Positions 8,584 to 17,935 of a DNA stretch of 64,000 nt are shown one piece after another. Source of the DNA: Moesziomyces globuligerus (Eukaryota > Basidiomycota > Ustilaginomycetes > Ustilaginales > Ustilaginaceae); NCBI GenBank assembly GCA_030849465.1, contig JARVLF010000015.1, positions 1,178,001 to 1,242,000 of the forward strand, read 5' to 3'. Both the position numbers and the translations under genes were made by a program. The notes beneath the pieces are model-generated. The model was not told the origin of the DNA. It worked only from the letters and a program-made list of their open reading frames with translations, and did not search any database. Numbering within the stretch: position 1 is the stretch's first letter; the number at the start of each line of letters is the position of its first letter.

Positions 8584-10491
8584 CTAGGAGAGGAACCAGC
8601 TTGCGTTCTGATACCACGAGAGGATGGGGTTGGAGCCGTCTCTGAGCTGGAGGTGTTCGCACTGGGCGAACCTCTGGAGGAAGTGAGCATGTGGGACGAC
8701 GTGGGCAAGTCTTGTTTTGCGATGCGTACTAAAGTGCGGGTTGAAAAACTTGTCGCCGCCTCCGAGGTGACGATACACCTTTGCGAGATGGGAGAAGTTG
8801 GTGGGGAAGAAGATGTCGAAGAAGCCCTGAAGGACGAGGAAGGTCGTGACGGGGACCATTTGGGAGTTGATGCGGGTTTGAACCACGGGAGCATTGATGC
8901 CTCGGATCGTATCGGGGAGCGCGTGGAAGTCGGACATGACAAGTCGATGGTGTGGGAAGAATCGATTGAGCGTATCGAACAACCTCAGCGCATTCGTCGG
9001 AACAAAGACCGGCGAGGAGAGATTAGGAAAGAACGGTGCATGCTTCGCCATCCCAACCCTCACCATATCGGGTAAGAATCCAAGCCACGATGCCTGCAAA
9101 GGCGACAGATCACCTACGATCTGAAGGTAGCGTCGAATCAAAGGATCCGTCAAAGGTTCGTACAGCTCGTGCATATCGCCCGTCTCATCAATCGACACCA
9201 CACCCTGATACGGACGCAGGTCCTCCAATCCATACCGCACCACATCGTGCGCAAGGTTATCCAAAACCTCCAAGGCGATCACGAAACAAGGCTCCTGCAC
9301 CACCTCATCCCTCCAAGCCAACACATCCTGGTGCACCACCTCGACGCGCTCCGCATGCCGAGCCAACTTGCGTCGCTGCTCCTCGGCAAGCCGTGCACTG
9401 ATCTCGACGATCCGATAGCGCGTGCGCGGGTAGATCTCAGGCTCCCTCTCGGCGAGGTAATCCAAGATCCCCCGCGCCAGAGCACCCGAGCCCGCACCCA
9501 GCTCGAAGATCACCAGATCGTCGTACGGGTAGTTGTGCAGCTTGTACTCGGCCACCAGGTAGCGCGCGATCGCATGTGCGTAGTACGGCTGGAAGATCTG
9601 CGTAGGCGTATGCCACACCTGCTTGGCCGCCATCGACTGCACATCCGCTTCCTGCACCCCTTCCAGCGCCATCATCCTCCCGCGTCGCTGCGCCTCCTCC
9701 AACCCTGCTGCCGAGTATTTGGCCGCACCTGCGCCCGGTGCTCGTCGCTTCGCTACGCGCGTCCGTCGTTCGTGCTCCAGCGCCTCGGCCTCTTGCGTCG
9801 CTTGAGTCTCGGCCTCGAGCGCCGCGCGACGCTCTTGCACCAGCACCGAGATCTGCGCCTCAAACGCCTCGTAGCGCTCCTCGACGAGCCGCATGAACTC
9901 GCTCTCGTTGCGGATCGCGTTAAAGTCGAAGGCAGCCTGCCTAGGTCGCAGCACCCCCATCTCCTCCTCGTACTCCTCGCCGCCCACCTGCGCATACTGC
10001 GCTGCCCCGTCCGCGCTCGCCTCCGGAAGCAGCACCGCCTGCTTGGAAAAGTAGCCGTAGTGCGGATTGTACAGGCTGTCGTGGATAAAGTCGCGCGCCA
10101 GCATACGCACCTCCCTCGGCCTTCCTCCCGGCCCGTTGGTAATGCCATCTTGGGATTTGCCAGTGCTGGCGCCGTTTTGCTGCGAGCGCGCGGCGAGTCG
10201 ATCGGCGTCGACGAGCGGGTAGCTGTAGTGCTTGTCGTCCGGCAGCAGCGTAAACGGGTCGTAGTTGTACTGCGTCCGATGCCGCTCCTCCTCGTCGGGC
10301 TTCCGAGCCGAGCTCGCATAGCCGCGCGCGCCAGAGCTCGGCGCAGGCAGAGGGACGCGCGAAGAAGTCGCCAGAGGCGGAAGCGAAGCGGTGGGGACAA
10401 GTCGATGTTGGCCCGCGGCGGGAAGACGCTGCAGCGCAGAGCACCCGCGCTGCACGAGCCGCTTCGATGCCCCAGTAGCAGCCACTACCAT
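8584..10491 (-). CDS. NDUFAF7/MidA-like mitochondrial SAM-dependent methyltransferase
   Basis: The predicted protein has 635 residues. I chose ATG 10491 (MVVAATGASKRLVQRGCSAL) because it opens an Arg/Ala/Ser-rich, acid-free mitochondrial presequence of about 65 residues; an in-frame ATG at 10647 adds only leader-like sequence. ARDFIHDSLYNPHYGYFSK matches the entry motif of the Methyltransf_28 family (formerly DUF185). FELGAGSGALARGILDYL near residue 330 is the SAM-binding motif I. VFVPTNALRLFDTLNRFFP and SHLAKVYRH lie further on. In animals NDUFAF7 dimethylates an arginine of complex I subunit NDUFS2 during assembly. That role here is inferred from family membership, not shown. The protein is longer than the human one (about 440 residues) because of a charged Ala/Glu/Arg insertion around residues 170-290. 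It lies on the same strand as the HECT ligase upstream, with a 308-bp gap. Confidence 0.85.
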   Translation of the reverse strand: MVVAATGASKRLVQRGCSALQRLPAAGQHRLVPTASLPPLATSSRVPLPAPSSGARGYASSARKPDEEERHRTQYNYDPFTLLPDDKHYSYPLVDADRLAARSQQNGASTGKSQDGITNGPGGRPREVRMLARDFIHDSLYNPHYGYFSKQAVLLPEASADGAAQYAQVGGEEYEEEMGVLRPRQAAFDFNAIRNESEFMRLVEERYEAFEAQISVLVQERRAALEAETQATQEAEALEHERRTRVAKRRAPGAGAAKYSAAGLEEAQRRGRMMALEGVQEADVQSMAAKQVWHTPTQIFQPYYAHAIARYLVAEYKLHNYPYDDLVIFELGAGSGALARGILDYLAEREPEIYPRTRYRIVEISARLAEEQRRKLARHAERVEVVHQDVLAWRDEVVQEPCFVIALEVLDNLAHDVVRYGLEDLRPYQGVVSIDETGDMHELYEPLTDPLIRRYLQIVGDLSPLQASWLGFLPDMVRVGMAKHAPFFPNLSSPVFVPTNALRLFDTLNRFFPHHRLVMSDFHALPDTIRGINAPVVQTRINSQMVPVTTFLVLQGFFDIFFPTNFSHLAKVYRHLGGGDKFFNPHFSTHRKTRLAHVVPHAHFLQRFAQCEHLQLRDGSNPILSWYQNASWFLS

Positions 10492-10799
10492 CTTGCTTCT
10501 CTGTGAAGACCGACTCGGCGCAATGGCGGGATACGCGCAAGGGAGAGCGAGGGTGTGGTCACGAGGATGGCCAAACGTAAAAATACGCCGCCTTGACACG
10601 CACTCGAACGTCGGAAGCGCCTTATGCCCGAGTGCCGAGATTTCCACCCCTTCCTCATCCCCTTGGCCTTACGTGAGACCCTGTTTCCTCTCACTCACTT
10701 CTCCCTATCGCACGCCGTCGATCCACGCAACACGTACACCTGTGTCTCAGATTCAGTCAAGGACGTCTAGATGGATTCGTGACCATTCCCAGTGAAGCG
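10492..10799. other. Intergenic region between tandem minus-strand genes
   Basis: These 308 bp hold the upstream region of the methyltransferase gene and the 3' end of the HECT gene. No separate gene or clear element was recognised. Confidence 0.6.
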
Positions 10800-13700
10800 T
10801 TAGGACAGATCGAAGCCAGCCTCGCTCAGAATGGCGTACCTGAGCTTGTCGCGGCAGGTAGCCTCGTCCTCGTAGTCCGGGAGCTTGAGCATGTTGACGC
10901 ACGTGCTGGCCGTCGGCAGCCTCGAGGGATCGTCGCCGGCTTTTCTGATGGCAAACTTGGGATTGAGCTGACTGAAGCCCAGCATGGGAGGATTGGGCGA
11001 GCTGGTGACAAACTTGAGGAAGGCCTTGCGCATGGGCTGGTCAAAGTCCTGGAGCACCTTCCAGAAGTGCTGTACGGTGAGGTCGTATTCGTGGAAGCCG
11101 CCGAGCACGGTGTGCTTGCGCAGGTCCTCGATGTCCACCGGCTCGTCCGTGCCCGAGATGAGCTCCGAGAGCTCTTCGCGGTTGAAGTTGCGCAGCCAGC
11201 GCGGGTTGATGATGTCGGCGAGGCCCGTGAAGAACGCGTTGCACTGCTGCTGGATCTGCGTAGAGAGGCGGTAGTGCGAGATGCGGTAGATGTACTCCAT
11301 GCGATTCAGATCCGTCACCGGAATGTTGGCGCCGCCAGGGACCAGCTCGCGAGTGAGGCTCACGCCAAACTCCTCGTCGGTCACGGTAAAGTTGAGCGAG
11401 AGGTCTTCGACGTTGCCCTGGTAGTTCTTGAGCGAGATGAGGCCCTTGTACAGCTCGCTGTCCAGGCTGTCGATCGAGCCGAGGTCGTCGAGGAACGACT
11501 GCTTGCCCAGCATCTTGGACAGGAAGAAGCCGGCGAACTTGGCGTCCACGAGGATGCCGTCGTAGAGCGCCTTGCCGATCACCCGACCCAGGAACTCGTA
11601 CCACTCGAGCTGGTCTCCCGACGTGGCGTACGTGTGTGGGTTCGGATACAGCTCCTGCGCATCCGTTGCCTTCCACAGCCCGCGGTTGGTGTCGAACGCT
11701 TCGCGCACGAGCGAGGTGAGGAACTCCTTGAACAGTCCACCGCCGTCGATGCCCGCCTCGACCATGCCGAACTTGTCGATGAACACGATCTCGAGCGGCT
11801 TCTTGAGGTCCGCGCCCAATGGAGCCAGGCTGGCGAAGCCATCTTGCGCCACGTGGTCGCGTCGGATCTGAACCGCTCGTCGCCGCTGCCAACGATCAGC
11901 ATAGATGCCGTTCTTGATGCCGTCGATGCCGACAAACTGTCGGAAGATCTGCACGCGGAGGTCAAAGGGAATCATGAAGGGCACGTTATTGAGGATACCC
12001 AGCCGAGGCGAAAGGAACGCCAGATTCAGCGCGGTGAGATGGCGGCTGCGACCACCTCCGTTGGCACGTAGCTGTTGAAGGCGGGCGAGCGGCTGGTTGA
12101 AGCGCGTGGTATCGTCCTCATACATGTCGTCATCGGAGTCGTCGTCCCTGTCGCTATCGTGGACGTCGTCGTCGTCATCGTGGATGTCTTCGTCAGCGTC
12201 ACGAACACGACGCGTCTCCGCGTGTGCTCGATTGACTCCGCTGCTTCGGCGTGCGGGCAAGGTGGGCGTCTGAATGTTGCTGGGGATGACGCCGTCAAAG
12301 GCCTCTTGCTCGTCCGGCTGCTCGCTGCTGAGCTGCTCCTCCTCGAGCACGACGGTGCGCATGAAGTCATTGAGGTCAAGATGGCTGACCATGAGCCAGT
12401 GATCGGCCGGGGCGAAGCGGCGCCTGGAGTCTCGTGAGTGGAGCTGCTTGAGCAGCCTCGTGACGAGCGATCGGAGCGAGAGCAGCGTCATACGCATGCC
12501 AGGCACGCGCGGTGCAAGCTGGCGTGCGCTCTCGGCCTGAGACTCTTCGCTGTCCAGGTTGACGAGGGGCGCCTTGCCCTCGTACCAGTACATTGCGAAC
12601 GCCAAGTTTCGGAGCAGACCACTGATGCTGAGGATCTCATCGCGCGAGAGCCACGCTGTGTTCGCAGCAGCGCCACCGAAGTTTTCGCCGACGCTCGAGT
12701 AGAACTCATCGTCACCGAGGGTGAGGAGCACCTTGGAGAGCAGCTCGAAGACCAGGATGAGAGAAGGCCAGTCCTGACGTGTATCGCTGTCGGCGAGCGC
12801 GGCGAGGATCTCGCGTGCGCGGGTATCAGAATGCGCCGAGGCAAGGTTGCGTGCGAGGCTGCTGCCGCGCACGTAGCCTCGCCAGAAGTCGCGAATCAGG
12901 CCGGTGCCGGAAGGGGCGAGGGGCCGCTGCTGCGTGTTGGTGCGAGTCAAGGCGTTTCCGGCAGCCGAGTACAGGAGCCGGTTTAGGACGGCGTCTTGCA
13001 TGTCGTTGGGCCACGCGGACAGCGTGGAGCACAGGAAGGAGAAGAGTGGCCCGCGGGTCGAGTTTGGGTAGCGGTTGGATACGGCGAGCAAGCTGGAGAG
13101 ATGCTGATCGGAGATGAGGAGGCTCAGCCTCTCGTACGTTTCGGCTGCATCTGAGGGCTGGACTGATTTGTGCCATGGCTCTAATGGGCGACCGTCGGTG
13201 GGGAGGGACGGCGAGACAAAGTAAGCGGTACGCAGGCAGTCCTGAGCGATGGTGATAGCTTGGAGATACTTGGAAAGGCTGGTTCCGTCCTTGAAGTAGG
13301 CGACGCGTTGCGAGCCGAAAGCAAGCAAGTTGGAGAGCAAGTATGGCTGCGAGAGCGCGTCGGACGCCTCAAGTGCGACCGAAGACGAAGGAAGACGAGC
13401 CACGGACTTGGATGGCTCCGTGTTTGGAGGCTTGAAGCGCAAAATCCAGTCGAGCAGATCAACGAATGGGAGATTCTTGGCCAGGTCGGTGACGGATTCG
13501 AGGGGAAGACGCTTGCGTAGGGCAGGAATGGTGAGGATCTCGACGGCGAAGGAGTGGACTGCCTTTGCGCGAATGTCGCTAGACGTGATGTCGGCGGAAG
13601 TGGCATCGATATCGATGGCACTTTCGGACGTTGCGCCTGACGCTGTGGCGGGCGGAGACGAGGCAGCGGGTTTGAAGCTGTGCATAGGGGCGAGTGCAAG

Positions 13701-14477
13701 GGCGAGGGCAGGGGAGAGGCTCGATGGCTTGGGCTTCTGGCGAGATGCGAAGGAGAGGATGTGCATGCGGAGGGTGTGATGGAGGCCGAGCTCGAGAAGA
13801 AGGGTGAGCAGCGCAGAAGACAGGCTGAGTTTGGATGCGCCGACGATGACGGAGTGGGCGGGTGAGTGAGCGTCTGCGCCGGTGAGGAGGCCGAGGAGGT
13901 TGAGGATGTGGAGGTCGTCCTCGAAGGAGGGCTGCGATGCACCAGGCTCAGTGAGACGAGAGGAAGCCGATGCGATGAGGAGGCGAAGCGAATACTTGCA
14001 GGTCAGCCTCAAGAGAGAGATCCATCGTTGGGCCGAATCCGTTGCGTGGCGGCACGGCAGGAAGAGGAGAGGAGTCCCATCGACGAGCTGCGAGATCAGC
14101 GTGGTCCAGCGTACAAAGAGGTGAGTATCGGTGCTCTCCAGCGCTCTTTCCGCGGGGCCGAGGCTCGCGAGCAGCATTCCGGTAGCACGGAGAAGCTCAT
14201 CGATTGGCGGTGCAAGCTTGGAGGCAGCGAGGTTGTCGTGGAGCTGGTCCAAGAGCTGTTCACATTCGGCACGCCATTGGGCCCTGGTTCGACGGCCCTC
14301 GAGGAAGCGACGCGTGTGTGACTGTATGCTGATGGATGCCAAGTGTCGTCGTCTTTGCTGCTCCCGTTCGAGGCGCTGTGCCCTGGCGCTGATGGCCGGG
14401 TCGACCGACGAGGTGGAAGCGCCACCGAGGGTGACGGGGGCTCTGGATCGGCCAGCGCCTGTGAAGTGGAAGCTCAT
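10800..14477 (-). CDS. HUL5: HECT-type E3 ubiquitin ligase, Hul5/UBE3C family
   Basis: The protein has 1225 residues, starting MSFHFTGAGRSRAPVTLGGA. An IQ-like basic helix (SIQSHTRRFLEGRRTRAQW) sits near residues 49-67, as in UBE3C. A long helical middle region follows, with an acidic DDDD-rich linker around 760-790 (DEDIHDDDDDVHDSDRDDDS). The HECT domain spans roughly 860-1225 and includes GMVEAGIDGGGLFKEF, LYPNPHTYATSGDQLEWYEF and LPTASTCVNMLKLPDYEDEA. The catalytic cysteine is Cys1193 of TCVNMLKLP. Hul5/UBE3C works with the proteasome, extending ubiquitin chains on stalled or misfolded substrates. Length and order match the family, and the reading frame has no intron. It is divergent from the GST-like gene (478 bp between starts), so they may share a promoter. 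Confidence 0.95.
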   Translation of the reverse strand: MSFHFTGAGRSRAPVTLGGASTSSVDPAISARAQRLEREQQRRRHLASISIQSHTRRFLEGRRTRAQWRAECEQLLDQLHDNLAASKLAPPIDELLRATGMLLASLGPAERALESTDTHLFVRWTTLISQLVDGTPLLFLPCRHATDSAQRWISLLRLTCKYSLRLLIASASSRLTEPGASQPSFEDDLHILNLLGLLTGADAHSPAHSVIVGASKLSLSSALLTLLLELGLHHTLRMHILSFASRQKPKPSSLSPALALALAPMHSFKPAASSPPATASGATSESAIDIDATSADITSSDIRAKAVHSFAVEILTIPALRKRLPLESVTDLAKNLPFVDLLDWILRFKPPNTEPSKSVARLPSSSVALEASDALSQPYLLSNLLAFGSQRVAYFKDGTSLSKYLQAITIAQDCLRTAYFVSPSLPTDGRPLEPWHKSVQPSDAAETYERLSLLISDQHLSSLLAVSNRYPNSTRGPLFSFLCSTLSAWPNDMQDAVLNRLLYSAAGNALTRTNTQQRPLAPSGTGLIRDFWRGYVRGSSLARNLASAHSDTRAREILAALADSDTRQDWPSLILVFELLSKVLLTLGDDEFYSSVGENFGGAAANTAWLSRDEILSISGLLRNLAFAMYWYEGKAPLVNLDSEESQAESARQLAPRVPGMRMTLLSLRSLVTRLLKQLHSRDSRRRFAPADHWLMVSHLDLNDFMRTVVLEEEQLSSEQPDEQEAFDGVIPSNIQTPTLPARRSSGVNRAHAETRRVRDADEDIHDDDDDVHDSDRDDDSDDDMYEDDTTRFNQPLARLQQLRANGGGRSRHLTALNLAFLSPRLGILNNVPFMIPFDLRVQIFRQFVGIDGIKNGIYADRWQRRRAVQIRRDHVAQDGFASLAPLGADLKKPLEIVFIDKFGMVEAGIDGGGLFKEFLTSLVREAFDTNRGLWKATDAQELYPNPHTYATSGDQLEWYEFLGRVIGKALYDGILVDAKFAGFFLSKMLGKQSFLDDLGSIDSLDSELYKGLISLKNYQGNVEDLSLNFTVTDEEFGVSLTRELVPGGANIPVTDLNRMEYIYRISHYRLSTQIQQQCNAFFTGLADIINPRWLRNFNREELSELISGTDEPVDIEDLRKHTVLGGFHEYDLTVQHFWKVLQDFDQPMRKAFLKFVTSSPNPPMLGFSQLNPKFAIRKAGDDPSRLPTASTCVNMLKLPDYEDEATCRDKLRYAILSEAGFDLS

Positions 14478-14955
14478 GGCAGCGGATCACTGCAAGAGGG
14501 CGAGGCGGGATGGTGGTGAATGTTGGACAGGAAGAAAGGGTCCCACTGGCTGAGCCGAGTTGTAGGTGATAGCGCAAGCAACCAACATGTGAATTCGCAC
14601 CTCGTCCCATCAAAGCGTGGCCGGGCTCGACTGCGCTGTGCTGCTGCGCTGCTGCGCTTCTGCGCTGCTGTGCGGCTGCGCCGAGCTTGTTTCGTCAGCG
14701 CTCTGTGACGCGTCCTCTGCCTCGATTCCTTGCAAATCTTCCGTGCTTTTGTGCTTAACGCCGACACCTCCACTTGCGCAGCGCAAACCGTAAATGAGCC
14801 ATTGCTGCTGTTCCTGTCAGACCCTTTGGTGGCTGCGCAGCTGGCCCAAGCGCCAAATGTTCGCCGATGCGCCGATGCGCCGATGCGCCGATCCGCTGCC
14901 AGCACCCGCTCTTCATCTCCTTCCATCTCAACTTGTCAGAGGCTTCATCGCAACC
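14478..14955. promoter_or_regulatory. Divergent promoter region, HUL5-like / GST-like
   Basis: This 478-bp region holds two low-complexity blocks: a degenerate CTGCTGCG-rich stretch at about 14634-14690, and a 32-bp octamer repeat at 14863-14894. No TATA box is obvious. Regulation is not otherwise readable. Confidence 0.5.
14863..14894 (+). repeat. Tandem 8-bp repeat (GCCGATGC)
   Basis: Three exact copies of GCCGATGC are followed by a fourth with one substitution (GCCGATCC). It ends about 60 bp before the GST-like start codon, so it is probably transcribed as leader. Confidence 0.9.
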
Positions 14956-15798
14956 ATGCCTGCAAAGGAAGAATACACGCTCTTTTACTGGCCCGAGATC
15001 CCCGGACGCGGCGAGTTTGTCCGGCTCTGTTTCGAGAAGGCCGGGGTGGCGTACGCTGAGAACAACGACGTGCCGCACTTCCTCAAGCTGCTCTCGAGCA
15101 AGGACGAGGAGGGCGTGGATGCACCGCACTTTGCCGTTCCTATCCTGGGCATCCACGTTCCCTCGGACTCGGCCTCTGCGAGCAAGAAGGCCAAGACGGA
15201 CGATGCGGCCGATGTCAAGCACGCCTCTGCCGGTAGCTGGCACTACGTCAGCCAGACGCCTGCGATCCTGAGCTTCCTTGCGCCTCGGCTCGGCCTTCTG
15301 GGCGTGGCGGACAAGCTTCAAGGGCTCGAGCGCGATGTGGCTCAGGCCCAGATCCTCCAGCTGTGTGCCACCGCGCTCGACCTCAACAACGAGACGCACG
15401 ACACCCACCATCCGATCTCCGTGTCGAGCTTCTACGAGGACCAGAAGGACGAGGCGGTCAAGCGGGCCGAGGACTTCCGCAAGAACAGGCTCCCCAAGTT
15501 CCTCAACCTCTTCGAAGTCGCGCTGCAGCAAGACGGGTCCGCAGACGCAAGAGCAGGCCGCAGGCTGGTGGGCACCCAGACCACCGTCGCTGATCTGACC
15601 CTGTTCCAGGTGATCGATGGCCTGCTCCACGCGTTCCCCAGGCGCATGCAGCATCTGAGAGAGACGGCCAATTACGAGCGTGTCTTTGCACTTCACACCG
15701 ACATCGCCGACGAGCTCAAGGCGTATCTCGACAGCGAGCGCCGTCGCCCTTACTCGAACGGCGTCTTCCGACACTACCCCGAGCTCGACGACGAGTAG
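14956..15798 (+). CDS. Glutathione S-transferase-like protein
   Basis: The protein has 280 residues. I chose ATG 14956 (MPAKEEYTLFYWPEIPGRGE) because it begins directly at the thioredoxin-like fold; upstream in-frame codons are leader and repeat sequence. TLFYWPEIPGRGEFVRLCFE resembles the beta1-alpha1 segment of sigma-class-like GSTs, with Tyr/Trp near the glutathione site. QTPAILSFLAPRLGL contains the expected TP/AI element. The C-terminal helical half includes GTQTTVADLTLFQVIDGLL, the conserved (S/T)xAD capping-box motif. An insertion SASASKKAKTDDAADVKHA at about residues 76-94 interrupts the N-terminal domain. Probable cytosolic conjugation or redox function; the substrate is unknown. No introns. 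Confidence 0.85.
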   Translation: MPAKEEYTLFYWPEIPGRGEFVRLCFEKAGVAYAENNDVPHFLKLLSSKDEEGVDAPHFAVPILGIHVPSDSASASKKAKTDDAADVKHASAGSWHYVSQTPAILSFLAPRLGLLGVADKLQGLERDVAQAQILQLCATALDLNNETHDTHHPISVSSFYEDQKDEAVKRAEDFRKNRLPKFLNLFEVALQQDGSADARAGRRLVGTQTTVADLTLFQVIDGLLHAFPRRMQHLRETANYERVFALHTDIADELKAYLDSERRRPYSNGVFRHYPELDDE

Positions 15799-16593
15799 AT
15801 TCTGTTTTGGTCTGGCCAATGCGAGCTCGCGAACTAGACAGCTGACTAGATGGTGCTGTGGCCGCCGTAGCCGCTGTGGCCGATGTGTGGATGCTGAGCT
15901 CGGGCCGTGGTGCTCAAGCATGCATGCATGACCCTGCAGATCCGCGGCAGGATCGCAGGTCCACTCTCCTCTTTTTCTGCCGTTCAACGTGTCGAGTCGG
16001 ACGATCGTACATCCGTCCAGCTTTTCAACCCCTGAACGAGATTGCCGAAAAGCCTAACCTGCGGCAGTTGAATTGGAAGCTGCACGCGTGCAGGCCGCCA
16101 GCCAAGATTGCCGGTTTTTCCAAGCGCTTTGGCGTGTCGAAAAGTGGGGAAAGAGAAGCCAGGGTTGGCGGGGTGAGCGGGCGGCAACCAAATTCGCCGG
16201 CGCGGGTCTCCAAGCTCTCTCTCGAGGCGAGTTTCCCGAGCCCAAGATGTGGCAACACGACACTCCTTTCCCGCTCGTGGGTTGGTGTCCTGTGCGCGCC
16301 CAAGGCGCTCCTCAACCTCCTCGCAGCGCCGGGCTCAAGTCTCTGCTCTCTGCACGGTCTCGGCGATCTCTCGCCCAGCACCGGCGCTCGCTTTTTCGCC
16401 CCCAGCCCGACGGACGCTTCTCGTTGGACGGGTGTTGATCTTCGGCAAGGCCGAAAGTCGACTCTGCTCAGCCACGCCAGTCTGCGGGACGAGTATAAAG
16501 TCCTTCGACCACGCCCAGCTGCTGCGTGGTTTCGAGCCATCATCCATCCCGCTTGCCTTTCCGTGTCATATACCCTCCCTGCTATCTGCAATC
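15799..16593 (+). promoter_or_regulatory. Upstream region of the L-arabinitol dehydrogenase gene
   Basis: This 795-bp region holds no gene. It carries a good TATA box (TATAAA at 16494-16499, 95 bp before the ATG). It also has two SYGGRG matches of the Mig1/CreA carbon-catabolite repressor type, at 16144-16149 (GTGGGG) and 16168-16173 (GCGGGG). Such sites are common by chance in GC-rich DNA, but they fit a pentose-catabolic gene. Confidence 0.5.
16494..16499 (+). promoter_or_regulatory. TATA box of the L-arabinitol dehydrogenase gene
   Basis: TATAAA follows CGGGACGAG and sits 95 bp upstream of the start codon. It is one of the few clear TATA boxes in the window, consistent with an inducible rather than a housekeeping gene. 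Confidence 0.7.
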
Positions 16594-17838
16594 ATGGCAC
16601 CTGTCGCTGACGTCAAGCATGCTGCCTCGGCAGTCGAGCTCTCGGCTCTCAAGGAGAACCTCACGCTCATGTACGTTGCCGAACCTCTGCGCCAGCTCGT
16701 TTTGATGCTGGGACAATGCGCTGACTTGGTCTTGCTTTTGCTTGGGTGATGATGTAGGGCTACTCACAAGAAGGAGCTCGAGTTGATCAAGTCGGCTCCG
16801 GCTGCGCCTGGGCCTGGGATGGCGTTGGTGCACGTTCGCGCCACGGGCGTGTGCGGCTCGGACGTCCACTTTTGGAAGCACGCCGGTCTGGGTCCGTGGA
16901 AGATCGAGAACCAGTGTGCGCTCGGTCACGAGTCGGGCGGCATCGTGATCGCCGTCGGCGAGGGGGTGGACAATGTTCAGCCCGGTGATCGTGTGGCGAT
17001 TGAACCGGGTGTGCCGTGCTTCAAGGCGACGTGCGACTACTGCCGTACGGGCAAGTACAACCTGTGCCCCACGGTGGACTTCTACTCGGTTCCGCCCAAG
17101 GACGGTACGCTGAAGCGCTACCACGAGCATCCCGCCGGATGGCTGCACAAGGTTCCGGACAACATGTCGTACGAAGAGATCGCGCTGCTCGAGCCGCTCT
17201 CTGTGACGCTGCAGGCTACGCTCCAGGCCGAGATCTCGCTCGGAACTCCGGTGCTCATCACGGGTGCGGGTCCGATTGGAATCGTCCAACTCCTCTGCGC
17301 CTCTGCTGCGGGCGCTACACCCATCGTCATCACCGACGTAGTCCAGGATCGTCTCGACTTTGCCAAGAAGATCGTCCCCGGTACGTTTACCTACCAGATC
17401 GACCCCAAGAAGGAGCCGCTCGAATCGGCGACCGAGATCTGCAAGGTCTTTTCGCGCGCCACGGGCAAGCACATCGCCCAGGGTCAAAAGGACGTCCAAC
17501 CCGCCATCACCATGGAATGCACCGGCATCGAATCCTCCATCCAAACCGCCGCCTACGCCACCGCCGCCTCCGGCCTCGTCTTTGTCATCGGCGTAGGCAA
17601 CAACTTCCAACAAATCCCCTTTATGCACCTCAGCACAAACGAAATCACCCTCAAGTTCCTCTTCCGCTACCGCGACACTTGGCCCCGTGCCATCCGCCTC
17701 GTCTCGAGCCGCAAGATCGACGTAAAGCAGATCGTCACCTCGCGCTTCCCGCTCGAACAGGCAAAACAGGCCGTCGAACACGCCGCCGACAGATCCAAGT
17801 TTAGCGTAAAGACCATCATCTACGACGACCAAGAATGA
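16594..17838 (+). CDS. L-arabinitol 4-dehydrogenase (zinc medium-chain dehydrogenase), one intron
   Basis: The exons are 16594-16670 and 16758-17838, giving 385 residues. The donor is GTACGT, the branch site CTGAC at 16721 and the acceptor TAG. Exon 1 encodes MAPVADVKHAASAVELSALK and a few residues more; joining restores ATHKKELELIKS. Zinc MDR hallmarks are ATGVCGSDVHFWKH (catalytic Cys), GHESGG, the structural Cys set in PCFKATCDYCRTGKYNLC, LEPLSVTLQ, and the NAD(P) site ITGAGPIGIVQLL. The segment FRYRDTWPRAIRLVSS matches L-arabinitol 4-dehydrogenases rather than xylitol dehydrogenases, which usually have a Y/FPDAI-type sequence. The enzyme would oxidise L-arabinitol to L-xylulose in fungal L-arabinose catabolism. 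Sorbitol or xylitol dehydrogenase activity is the alternative. It converges on the DEAH helicase gene with 97 bp between stops. Confidence 0.88.
16671..16757 (+). other. Intron of the L-arabinitol dehydrogenase gene
   Basis: This 87-bp intron has GTACGT...TAG ends and CTGAC 33-37 bp before the acceptor. Retention would reach an in-frame TGA within the intron. Confidence 0.85.
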
Positions 17839-17935
17839 TCCTCCCCATCAAGCCGTTGATCCTGAACCACGCGTCGCAGAAAGAATAGTCATCTTAATTT
17901 TGGTTCCAGCTTTGCTGCTTGTGTGGTGGTGTGTG

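Noticed and set aside
16025..16591. 188-codon minus-strand ORF in the arabinitol dehydrogenase promoter
   Set aside because: It overlaps the TATA box and leader of a well-supported gene, and its sequence is Arg-rich and domain-free.
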